The notes under the pieces are model-generated. The model was not told the DNA's origin, made no database searches, and saw nothing but the letters and a program-made list of their open reading frames with translations. From positions 12,276,001-12,340,000 of the forward strand of contig CP075492.1 in NCBI GenBank assembly GCA_021613535.1: 64,000 nt of DNA, written 5' to 3'. The position numbers and the translations under genes were made by a program. Positions 24,944 to 36,190 of the stretch are shown here, piece by piece (position 1 is the stretch's first letter; every line of letters starts with the position of its first letter). Source of the stretch: Adineta vaga. Taxonomy: Eukaryota; Rotifera.

Positions 24944-27900
24944 ATGAATTTTTCTAATCGTAAGTTGTAGATTATCAGTTGATTTGATCAAATTATCTTT
25001 ATATAGGACATAGAAACATCGTATCTATATTCATAGCACCAAATACTGAGGTTACCTTCTGTACTGAACTTTCTAAGGAAGATTTAGTGGAAAGAAAAAC
25101 ACTGAATGGATTTGGCCTCTACGTTTTTAAGAAAACATATCGCCAACCAAGGCATAAATCCACTAAACAATTATCATCTGTATGGCTTCTCTTCAATCCT
25201 TGTGCAGAATTGAAGAATTGTAGAAATAATAAAAGATATGACAGAATCGTTTTCGAACAATACACTGTTACGTTAGTATTTGGTGCCCTCACATTACCAT
25301 ACGTGTTTCAATGTGCGGGGCCGAAATTTTTGTATAAAAAGCATCGACATTCTACATGGAATATTTATTTCGCCCGACATGATTCGTTTATTACCATTAA
25401 TATGAATAATATGGTATTTAAATTAAAACACGATCATATTGATATGAATCGTGGGGTTATTATCGATACAACGACCACATCGGATTTTACATTATATGTT
25501 TGCTTGAAAAATAATCTCGACGAATATATATCACAAAATCAAACACAAGGTATATCGTCTGACGAGAAGAGTAAAAGGTTTAATTTTCTTTTCCTCTTCA
25601 AATAAACTGAGTATAGGACACGTGTTTTTATATTTTTATTTACTTATATATGTCAAAAGACTAGCATGATGAAATCTTTTTGTTCTTCTCGGTAGACTGT
25701 ACACGTCGATTTTACCTACCAAACACGTGTGATGGAAAATGGCAACCGTCTTTCTCCACACTACGCTTTTCGATTCATAGTAAAGACCAGAACACACTTA
25801 TCAATGATCAATGTTTAAAATATTTTATTCAATATTTTACTCACCATTCTATTCCAATATATTTCGGATCGATTAACTTTCTGGATAATGTCTATATTTA
25901 TGAAAATGATGTATTATTCTCTACATATAGTTTTATCATTCAGTATGGTTGGTATATGCTTACCAGTATCAATTGTCGGATATATCATCAAATGGTTAGT
26001 AATGTCAGAGGAATGGAACAGATATTACAATTGGCTAATGAAAATGATGATCAACGTTTTTATTATGTTATGGAACGATTACAACGATTGGCAACCGCTC
26101 CGGAAAATTATTTTCTTGATCTTCCGAGCAAATTGCCTGATATTTTATGTGAGTACGAAGAATTCTACTTATATAGTACCTATTATAAAATGGATCAATG
26201 TTGGGAGAATTATGTTCGTATTCCATGGTTTCGTTTCACACCAACACGTCGTCTTATTAATCCATTTAAATTCATGAAATCCAATCGAGTATTTCGATAT
26301 GTGAAAAACGTAACAAAATGTATGGCATTTGTTGATTTCCGTGATGATACTGGTTCAGAATTTATTTCGTCAGAACTTATTCCATTTTTGGAATATTATC
26401 TTCGACATGGTTTTCATTTTGCCAATCGTCATTATGTCTACTTGCATCATGCTCAATCCCAAGTACGAAAGAAACAATTTTATTTCTATTGTGAAGAAGA
26501 AGGTGATATGACACGAGAAGAATTAGAGAAATGGATGGGCGATTTTGATGTCGAAAAAGTACCAGCAAAGAATACTGCTCGTCGTACTCAACCATTTTCA
26601 AGTACGGATGATACTATTGAAGTAAAAATGAACAAAGACTTTTTTGTGTAAGAAAAATAGATTTTTGTGTTGTAGATTAATGGAAATATAGTCGATACTA
26701 TTTCGGATATAAAAACAGATGACAAAAAGTATAATTTTACCGATGGTGTTGGACAAATTTCCTCAGAATTGAATCTTGAAGTAAGTAAATCATTTCTATA
26801 GTTTAAAAGTGCTATTCTTTCTGTTGTTTGTTTCAGATACATTATGCGCTTGGCATCGATATCGATAATGATGGATATATTTCAAGTGTTTTACAAATTC
26901 GTTATGGGGGTTGTAAAGGTACTCTTGCTGTTAATCCTCAATTAGATGAACAGGATAAGCAATTGTTAATTCGGCCAAGTATGAAGAAATTTGAATGTAA
27001 ACATACAAGATTGGAAGTATGCAAACGTTCATTGAGACGTAAGATTCTTTCGTTTGTCTTTTTTATTATTATACTAACGTATCAAACTATTTCTAAAAAT
27101 AGGAAACACTTACAAGTAAATTTAAATTGCTATATTCTATTTTTCAGGACGTTTATGTTTGAATCGAGAAGTAATCAATTTACTTTCATACCGTGGCATA
27201 TCTTCCGAGTGTTTACTTATATATCAGCTACAAAACATTCGTTGGTTAATTGAAGCTTTAATCTTCAACCGATCAGCTCTCGTTGTATTCCAAGAAAAAG
27301 TTCTTCATATTTTACCATGGTCAGAAATCTCCAGTCATCAATGTTTATACAAAGAACCATTTTTTCGTCGTCTTTTACTTAAAACAATATTTAATAATTT
27401 ACATCAATTGGTTACTCGAGCACATATTCGTGTTCCACAAGCACGTTATATGTTTGGAATAGTTGATGAATATCGAGTCTTACAACGAGAAGAAGTATTT
27501 GTTCAAATCACATATGAAGACGGAACTAAAATAGTTTTAGAAGGACCTATTGCTATTACAAAAAATCCATGTCATCATCCAGGAGATCTACTAGTTCTAC
27601 AAGCTGTTAATAAGAAATGTCTTCATCATCTATATGATGTTTTAGTCTTTCCTCAACAAGGTTCCCGACCACATTCAAGTGAGATATCTGGATCAGATCT
27701 CGATGGTGATGAATATACTGTTATTTGGGATACTAAACTTGTTCCTATTTCATCGAATCCTCCATCTTACGCGTATGATTCTGAACACACTCCTGAACCA
27801 CTTGATCGTATTGTCACTCGTGATGATCGTCTCAAAGTAATCTTGGATATTTGTGAACAAGATAACGTTGGAAAATTAAGTACTCTTCATCTGATTTTTG

Positions 27901-28857
27901 TGGATAAATTTGGTATCGATAGTGATCAAGCAATTCGTTTAGCAGGAGGAATTAGTCAAGAATTGGATAGTGTCAAATCAGGTCATCATCCTTATACTAC
28001 AGAAGAAATAAGAAAACTTACTACAGAAGTAGGTACTAAACGACCGGATTTTATGCAAGCAACTAATTATGAGCAATATCAATCAGAAAAAGTACTCGGT
28101 AAATATCGTCCAATTCTTTATCTACATGAAACACATGTTATGTTTCTTTTTCAAAGGAAAACTATTTCGAAGTATTAATCGTCTTATGGACACATTTTCA
28201 CAATCGTTTATTGAGGAAGAAACTTTCATCGATCTTGATCTAACACTTCTTCACAAAGATTATGAAAAATATACAGATTTCGCTGAAGATCTTTACAAGC
28301 AATATAAATTTGAAATGATGGAAATCATTCGATCGTATGGATTTTCTAATGAAATTGATCTTTTCTGTTGTATTGAATCACATAATATGAAAGCAAATGA
28401 ACGTAGTGATATTCAATATACAGCACAAGAACTATTGAAAGCTGTTTTTGGTGATATTCGAAAACAATTTCTTAAAGATACATCATCATTCCATGAGAAG
28501 AAAGCCAAAGCATCCGCTTGTTATTTTGTCGCTTATAACGATCATGATACAAAAGATGGACGAATGTTAAGTTTTCCATGGTTATTTGCATCTCAACTTC
28601 TATCTGATTATTCAATCGATCCAGAAGACGAAGAAATGAATATGGTGATAATCAATAAAGCTATGCATACTTGGTTGAAATCACAAGCACCATCTCTCTT
28701 AGATGTACTTCCGAAAGAAGATAGCTTTTCTTGCATGGAAATTCTCGACATATTTTTCGACAAAATATTCGCGAATGATGACGATCAAATGGTTGATCAC
28801 GCTGAGACGCTATTAAAACGAATGATCTTATTGACTAAAAATACTTGTACAAACTAA
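24944..28857 (+). CDS. Cellular RNA-dependent RNA polymerase (QDE-1/EGO-1/RDR family)
   Basis: This is a eukaryotic RdRP that copies RNA templates to make double-stranded RNA or secondary small RNAs. Seven exons are in phase: 24944-24959, 25007-25549, 25696-26621, 26676-26780, 26837-27038, 27148-28098 and 28157-28857, giving about 1147 residues. Family landmarks are YNFTDGVGQIS near residue 515, VLQIRYGGCKG, RVPQARYMFGIVDE, the VLQREEVFVQI region, and the catalytic loop SGSDLDGDEYTVIWD near residue 780, with the three Asp of DxDGD intact. The C-terminal helical domain is present. The first exon carries only five codons and was found by phase (C|GA). The gene structure and motifs are those of the host RNAi enzyme, not of an RNA virus. 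It is apparently full length and functional. Confidence 0.9.
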
Positions 28858-29422
28858 AATCTATTTAATCTTTATGTTATTCAATATAATCAAAAGCAGA
28901 ACTTATTCTTATTTAATCTTCGTTGTGAGTATGATATCTTTTATTTACTTTAGTAGATATGACTTGTAAAGAGACATACAAAACCATTAGTAATCGTATA
29001 GGATAGTGTTAAACTTCTCATTCATAGATGGATAAGTGTATTGAAGATAAATGCATTTTCAATCCATCGAAAATTGCACTATTCCTAACTTCAAAAACAA
29101 GTCAAAGTTCTACAATATAAATAACACGTCATTTTTTGTTAAGATTCAATTATTAATCGAAACTGAGTCATATCATGTTATCTTATGCTTTTCGAGAGAA
29201 AAAAGTTTGTATGATTGTTATCTATCTTTTCAAAACTAAATTACAGAGCAAAATTTCACATGATAGTTATTACAGGTTGTGTCTACGCAACAAGAAAAGC
29301 AGAATAATACGTCATTTGATATTTATAGTTATCTAAGATAGTAAAGAAGAGTATAAAAACTGCTGAGTAAAAAAGTATTTAAGGACGAAACCATCTCTTA
29401 GTCTAACAAAAAACATAGCAAA
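28858..29422. other. Intergenic, no gene seen
   Basis: Short AT-rich ORFs only. It holds the RdRP 3' UTR and the promoter of the tetraspan gene. Confidence 0.4.
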
Positions 29423-30195
29423 ATGAACCCATACGATCTAAGCAAACAAGGTTTTAATAACTATCCAAATCAATATCCACCGATGACTCAAACGCAATAT
29501 GGATTAGGAACCCCGTATCCGTACGTCATACATCGTCTTAAACTTTCATGTGTCTATCTCTAAATCAACAAATTTTGTTTTTCTACAGGCCAAATAATGC
29601 ACCTCCACCATACGTGCAATATCCAGCACCTGCTGCAGGATATCCTAGTCCGGGACCATCCTATCAGCAGCACGGTTTTGTCGCAACACCTGTTCATCAT
29701 CCATCGAATAATCTCGTGCAAACACAAATGACCTCTGGTTTGAAAGCATATTTTATGATATCGGGTATTTTCTATTTGATATGGGCTGCATTGGCACTTG
29801 GTTTAGAAGTTGGCATTATCATTAATTCTCGTTGGACATACTATCGCGGAATTTGGACAGCGGTTTTTCTTATAGCTGGTGGCATCAGTATGTTAGCTGC
29901 ATCATGTCGCGAATCGTATGTCATGTTTCATCTCGTACGATGGTTTTGCTGTAATCTTTCTCTTGGTGTTCTGGCATTAATTTTATCTATTGTTAATCTT
30001 TCTACATCATATCGATGTACTTCAAGTTTTTATTGGCGTTATTGTGATCATGCATTAGCAACTAATCTAAAGATAACCATCTTAGTTTTATTTATTGTTG
30101 TCATTGCTCATACAATTGCCAACTTGATTGTAGCTAGTAATGCACAAAAACGATCAGCAGCATCGATTGGAACAAACGCCATACGTCATCAATGA
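29423..30195 (+). CDS. Proline-rich four-transmembrane protein
   Basis: Two exons (29423-29520 and 29589-30195, join CC|G) encode about 234 residues. The N-terminal 80 residues are cytosolic and rich in Pro, Tyr and Gln (YPPMTQTQYG, APPPYVQYPAPAAGYPSP), with PPxY-like motifs that could bind WW domains. Four hydrophobic helices follow (starting at AYFMISGIFYLIWAALALGL). A short loop between TM3 and TM4 carries two Cys (SYRCTSSFYWRYCDH). The plan resembles MS4A/CD20-like or MARVEL-like tetraspan proteins, but I cannot assign it to a family. Confidence 0.6.
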
Positions 30196-31117
30196 ACAAA
30201 ATTTATTTAAACATTTTCCATTATATTAATTAAAGATGTTCCTATTTTATTAAATAAATAATTTCACTATCTAATAAACTTTTCTTGTTTAATTCAATGA
30301 ACAACTATTACCGAAGCTCATGAATGCTAAAGATTGTCTATGATCAGTTCGATAGTTTTTGCTTTATCTCCTAAACCAACAATTACTACGGACAATATTA
30401 TCGACCGACTTGATTGTTGAAAAACTGAATCATATCATGCACACGCTCAAATACACATTTATATATAATACATAAAAGGTTTATAGATAAATGAAAAGAG
30501 CACTGGGCACTAAATGTTTAAAAAGTACCAACAAGTAAAATAGGGAAATCAAACTACAAAAAGAATTTCTCAAAAACTCTTCAAAGAAAAACAGCATTCA
30601 CTCGACAATGAACTGATTGTTTTTATCAGCATAGTATCATTGATAAATACTCATCACTTATTATTCAAAAAGAATCACGTAAATTTATTTCGGTACGTTT
30701 TGAAATCTATTAATGTCCATTTATTTGTCAATTCTTTTCGATCGATAGTCATAATCAAAAGGACTAACGTCAATAGTATTGATAATATATACGAAAAGAA
30801 TCAATAGTCATTCGATCATTTGTAAGAAGTCACTTGAAGCTTATATATACTGAATTAATATATATGGTATTCTAATCTTCGATTCAAAAAATAAAAGTTC
30901 TATTAATATTGTACCAGCAAACCAAACGTATGTTTATCTATTTGTATATGGGATGGTCAATTAAGAAGCATTGTATTTTATTGTACAACATAAGATTATT
31001 CTAGCTTAAAATTCAATTTGTTTTCATTTCGAAGTTTACCTGTACACTTCCAGCAGGATGGAATCTACACGTCTCTATTTTTATTTATGTATAACATCGA
31101 CTAATTTTTATCGTCCA
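30196..31117. other. Intergenic, no gene seen
   Basis: AT-rich spacer upstream of the alanine racemase relic. No open exons with splice support were found on either strand. Confidence 0.4.
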
Positions 31118-32176
31118 ATATGAATCGAAATCAAGCTCGCTACTGTTTATACAAATGTTCGAGCTTTGAAAAACTATATAGGTGATAAAGTGCATCTTAT
31201 GGCTGTTGTCAAAGCGAATGGTTATGGGCATGGAATGTTAGAAATAGCAAAAGTAAGTTTAGCTGCCGGTGCAACATGGTTAGGTGTTGTTACATTAGAC
31301 GAAGCACTTGTTCTACGTTCAAAAGTTTCTCTTGATATTCCTATTCTTATACTCGGTTACGTGGCTCCACAACATTTGCACATGACCAGTCGATATGGTA
31401 TTACAGTTACAGGCATTTCACTTTAATGGATACAAAAAGTTGCTCGATTAGCTCGTCAACCATTCAATTTTCATCTCAAAATAGATACAGGTCTTAACAA
31501 ACTCGGATGTAAAACTATCGATGAAGTCAAAGCTGTTCTTAAAATTGTTGCACTGCATTCCTATCGAAACATGACAGAAATATTTACTCATTTCTCTACG
31601 TCAGAAAATGTGAAGAACACGAGTTTCTTTCAACAACAATTAACAAGTTTCAATACATTTCTCAACATTATTTCAAATCGTACAAATAAAATAATTCATT
31701 GTGCTAACTCTGTATCATCCAGAGAAACCTTTCTTCAATATGGTTCGTTTAGGAAAGGCATTGACAAGTCCACCAAATGAAGGATTAAAACATCTACTAC
31801 CAATAACACTTCAAACAAGTCTTTCGCCTCATTCGACATCAGTCCTCGTCGACAACTAAATGTTAGCGAAAGAATAAGTTACGGAGGTGATTATACAACA
31901 ACACAAAGTCAATGGATTGGTACAATATCAATAGGATATGCTGATGGTTGTCGGCAACAATATAGAAGTATCGATGTACTTGTCGACTGACAACGAGTAT
32001 CCGTCATTGGTCAACAAGGTAATATATCGATAGTTGCAGATGAAATAGCAGAAAAAGTAAATCAACTAACATCGAAAGTATTTACTTCTCTATCAAGTCG
32101 TCTTCCACGTATATACACGGAGAATGGATCAATCATATGTGTAAAAAACATGTTATTAGAATCTTTAAAATTGTAA
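31118..32176 (+). pseudogene. alr: Bacterial-type alanine racemase pseudogene
   Basis: This is a decayed, intronless relic of a PLP-dependent alanine racemase, the enzyme that interconverts L- and D-alanine. The N-terminal barrel is recognisable: IEIKLATVYTNVRALK, then the PLP-lysine motif AVVKANGYGHGMLEIAK, then WLGVVTLDEALVLR. Later come HLKIDTGLNKLG, the FTHFSTSE region and SIGYADGCRQQYRS. Breaks include no in-frame ATG (a TGA precedes the first homologous residues), a TAA after TGISL near 31424, a frame change near 31745, further stops in the original frame, a TGA near 31988, and loss of the stretch that should carry the catalytic-region CMDQ motif. No animal gene of this type is expected, so horizontal transfer from a bacterium followed by decay is the likely history. 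Confidence 0.85.
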
Positions 32177-32480
32177 TAAATAATTTACTTTAGTCATTTT
32201 CTGTCTTAATCTTATTTTAAATCAAATAAATTTGGCTTACAATAATTATCTTTTGCAAAGATACTAGTCAATTTTTTATGAGTCAAACCTCTTTGTTTTT
32301 TTATGAGATATCAACGATATCAGAAGAAAAGATAGCGTGAGTCACTATGCTCAAGTATCACTCTATTTTTCGTTACATATCTGTCACATGCATATACATA
32401 TATATATATATATTTACCTCTACAGAACATCAAAAATACTGATTCAATTTTAGTTGTAGGTATTGTCTGCTGAACATACA
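32177..32480. other. Spacer with TA microsatellite
   Basis: Contains a TA dinucleotide run at about 32394-32413. Nothing else is seen before the next gene. Confidence 0.5.
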
Positions 32481-33151
32481 ATGTCGTTCACTACTGAAGT
32501 GTTATTCTCAATTATTTTTCTTGTGACTGCAGTTGATTGTCAGGGTGGAGGCGGAGGCGGCGGTGGTGGCGCTATTTATGGTTTAGGTATTTGAAGCGTC
32601 TGTTATCTAATTATGTATTTTATAGATTTGTTTTAGGTGGCATTGTGTTCATTCTAATATTCTTACCAATCTACTGTTGTTGTGCAGGCAAACCAAGACG
32701 ATCGAATGCAAAATATGTACATGCATCTTCGGCACAAAATGAAGAGAGTAAAGTCATCGATATAAAACTTTTTCAATCGGGTCTTTGGCAATGTGAATAT
32801 TTTCAATATGATAAACAGCATGGTCCTTATTATATCAATCTTGCCTTTGATAATATACGATTTGAAGTAACAGGATCAGGTTTCGATGACGTAGGCACGT
32901 ATACTCTCCATGGATTCTATTCAACAGAAACTCGTCGATTGGGTATAACAAAAACATATGAAGCCGGTACGGGAAATCCCAAAGAAAATTTAGGACACAA
33001 TGTAATTATACAATTGGAATGGAATAGATTGAATCATCAGTTCGAAGGGAAATGGTATGTTCGTACAAGAAAATTCAAAGGATCTGGTATTTACAAATTG
33101 AGAATGAGTCAACAAGAACTATCATTATTATCTGTGTACGAAAAAGTGTAA
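32481..33151 (+). CDS. Poly-glycine single-pass membrane protein, unrecognised
   Basis: Two exons (32481-32586 and 32637-33151, join G|GT) encode about 206 residues. The N-terminus is a signal peptide (MSFTTEVLFSIIFLVTAVDC) followed by nine consecutive Gly. A transmembrane helix comes next (LGGIVFILIFLPIYCCCAG), with a triple Cys at its end that could be palmitoylated. The remaining 150 residues form a globular cytosolic domain (IKLFQSGLWQCEYFQYDKQ, FEVTGSGFDDVGTYTLHG, LEWNRLNHQFEGKWYV) with a beta-sandwich look. I do not recognise the family. Rotifers and other invertebrates have Gly-rich membrane proteins of this plan, but I cannot name one. Confidence 0.6.
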
Positions 33152-33563
33152 TTATTTTCATTCAATGTATGTTCTTGTTTAAATTAAATCTTGATATATG
33201 TATCGATAATATCTTCTCTTCTCATTTCTGTATTCTTTTTGGCGAATATATATCTAGAAGAACTTTATTTCATTTTTATTTGAAATTAGAGTAGTTAATG
33301 ATCATTAGTATTGAATTGAACAAAAAGATTGACCTAAAATCGTATTTTATGATCAAATCTATGGCGACAGCTTCACTTCACTTTTCGATTTACGAGTATC
33401 ATTTCTTCAATGTTTATCACAATAATATGTATGTGACCAGTGATATCGTCTTGTGCATATCAAATATCATCTCATACAGACAATTTGCGAGTTCATCCGT
33501 CTATACTTATTTGTACACATTTATTTTCGTATCATTTCTGTTTCTACTCCATTGATCGAAGTA
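33152..33563. other. Spacer, no gene seen
   Basis: AT-rich, with small ORFs only. The upstream part of the frame leading into the lectin gene is open from 33453 but has no ATG before the signal peptide start at 33564. Confidence 0.4.
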
Positions 33564-35568
33564 ATGCTATTTCTTCTATTATTGATCGTTGTAAATTTAT
33601 CATCAGCAGTTGAACATTGGTTTGTCTATGATCGATATCAATTTCCGGGTTTTTATATTCCATTGTTTACACTAGTTTCTTCGTCCTCTAATCGAACGGA
33701 TTTATTTGAACAAAAGAATCTTTCATTTGCTCTATCATCGTATGAAAATTCGATTAATATTAATATTAATCAAGATAAACAAATAATTCGTTTGAATATC
33801 GAACGTGCTGATCTATTAGCGAATACATTCAATCATATAATCTTTCTTGCCATTAGACAACATACAAAATTTGAAAGCTATGTTAATTGTAAATTAATGG
33901 ATTCATATATACTCTACGCAACAGATTTCTTGAATGATGATATAACATTTAAAGTAAAAAATCTCGCCGAAGGCATTCAACATATTCAATTAACCACAGA
34001 TAGAGACTATCAGCAAGAAATATTTGAAAGATTTGGTTGTAAACAAACAGAAAGATTAAATGATGTGAACAATGCAACAACGATAATTGGAAGACCATTA
34101 ATTAGAAAAATGCAACGTATCATTGAAAAAATTCAACAACGACCAAAGTATGTAGAATTTCGCAAAGAAAAACATATTATTTTCTGACTATTTCCTTCTA
34201 AAGACGTCATTCTAATCAACAATCGTCTATCACATCATCTTCAGATTCATTAACAATCGTTTACAAACCAGATATTAGTACTAAAGTTAATAAAGATTCG
34301 AATTTTTATACTATTCTTAAAATTTCACAATTTCATTTTTCTATTCGATATTATCCAAAAGAACGTTTGTTTCACATTCGATTTGATAACAAAAATCGTA
34401 CTCAATTTCTCCTATATGTTGATAAATCATCTGATCTTCTTCGATCTGATGGTGCATCACAAGATGTTTCGTCAACAACAGTTATTTTCTTACGAATCAC
34501 ATCGACAATGATTACATGTTATGTTAATTGTGAATTAACTGATCAAGAATTTATCAGTGATTCATTTTATGTTCAACATATACTTCGAAAAATAATAATC
34601 AATACAGACAATAGTCAACAATATGATCAACAGTCAACTTTAATTTTATTCAATAAAACAATGGATGAAATAGGAAGAACTTTTTCATGTTTAAAATTAG
34701 ATGAAAAACAAGATGATTTATTACCAGATAAATATGCTATACGGTAAATATTCCTAGTTCTATTTTGGCATAATCTTTTCGTTCAATTTCTTTTAGAAAA
34801 TTTGCCAATGCTCTCGATGTATTGGTAAATAATCTTGAAATGTCAATGATTACAAATGAACAAAACACAACAACAGCAAGTACTCTAAATGTGTCAGCAA
34901 TAAATATTCATTCAATCAATGGTTTTGGAAGTTTAACAGTTCCGATACCAAATGAAATAACATCATATTCGAAGACATGTTTAACAGATGATGATTGTAA
35001 TTCAAATAATTCATCTTTAAAATGTCAAAATGAGCATTGTACATGTTCAAGACGTTCTTTTTGGTCAATGACATTACATCGTTGTCTTGTATGTAAAGAT
35101 TTACCAATTGGTAATCGTTGTTTTCGTTTATCAAATCATAAATCATCATGGAATGAAACTATTGATTTTTGTCGAGATGAAAATCTACTTGATGAACAAA
35201 TCGAATATTCAATGAAATTAGTATCAAATCTAAATCGTACGGATATTGCATTACTTAAGCAAAGTCTTTTAGAACAAGAAGATGGTGAACAATTAGATTA
35301 TTTCTATTGGATTGGTTTAACAAGTCAATCTGAAATACAAAAATTAACAAATCGAATAAAACAACGTACTCCAATTTCGACGAACTTTTATTGGTACGAT
35401 AGTGGTAAAACAGCACAAGTGAATATATCGGATTTGTGGTGTTCACAAAATGAACATATGAAAAGTGATATAAATGATAATAATTCTTTATGTATTACTC
35501 TAACTTCATGTGGTTTATATGCAGATGATTGTCAACGAAATTATCGATTCCTATGTGAAGCTGTTTAA
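33564..35568 (+). CDS. Secreted protein with two laminin-G/TSPN-like repeats and a C-type lectin domain
   Basis: Three exons (33564-34147, 34204-34743 and 34797-35568, all in phase) encode about 631 residues. A signal peptide (MLFLLLLIVVNLSSA) starts at ATG 33564. Two related segments follow, each ending in a 'YVNC' strand (FESYVNCKLMDSYIL and ITCYVNCELTDQEF). They look like divergent thrombospondin-N/laminin-G sandwiches. A Cys-rich EGF-like knot (CLTDDDCNSNNSSLKCQNEH) leads to a C-terminal C-type lectin domain: CFRLSNHKSSWNETIDFC, YFYWIGLTSQ, FYWYDSGK, LWCSQNE and YRFLCEA. No EPN or QPD motif is visible, so calcium-dependent sugar binding is doubtful. It is probably extracellular matrix or a recognition protein. 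Confidence 0.65.
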
Positions 35569-36190
35569 GACGTTGTGTGTCCCTTTTTTTTCGCATTCTT
35601 TTAGCAGAAAAGATTTGTGTTCTAGTAGATTAAAATTGAGTGTAGTTCAATTGATAGAAATAGAAATTAAACTTGAAAAAAATCTAAATTTGTATAGGGA
35701 AAGTGCAAGATAAAAGCATAATTTGGATTGATGTGATTGCAACACAATGTAGCAAATGCACAAGTATTAACTGACATCGATAAGATCAGTATGTCAGCGA
35801 CAATCTCTTGTATCTACTGAGAGGAGCATTCCACATTCAATTCTTTTGGTATATCCTGTCTTTCTTAATTATTATTACTTCGTATAACTCCGAAGTAAAG
35901 TCAGTTTTTCGTATTAATCGTTAAATTTCAAACATCATCATCACTAACGATTTTTTACTTGATAGAAAAGTAAAATATAGTCGTTAGTTAAAAATTATCA
36001 ATCCTTTCTTTGAAAGAGGTCGCTAGTTAACCTCAGAGAGGCTTGATATCATATGAATGTCAATCATCGATTGGTGTCTTCATTTATAACCATTCAAAAA
36101 AAAGCATCTTGCCCGAACTATATCATAAGATCCTCCATTATTGATTTCAATTTAAATTATGATACGATTAAAATTGTAAAAATTTCCGAC
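35569..36190. other. Spacer, promoter of ATP13A1
   Basis: AT-rich, no exon seen. The ATP13A1 start codon lies in a six-base coding part of the first exon at its right edge. Confidence 0.4.

Noticed and set aside
24944-28857. RdRP as an integrated RNA virus
   Set aside because: The motifs (DLDGD catalytic loop, YNFTDGVGQIS) and seven host-style introns are those of the cellular RNAi enzyme.
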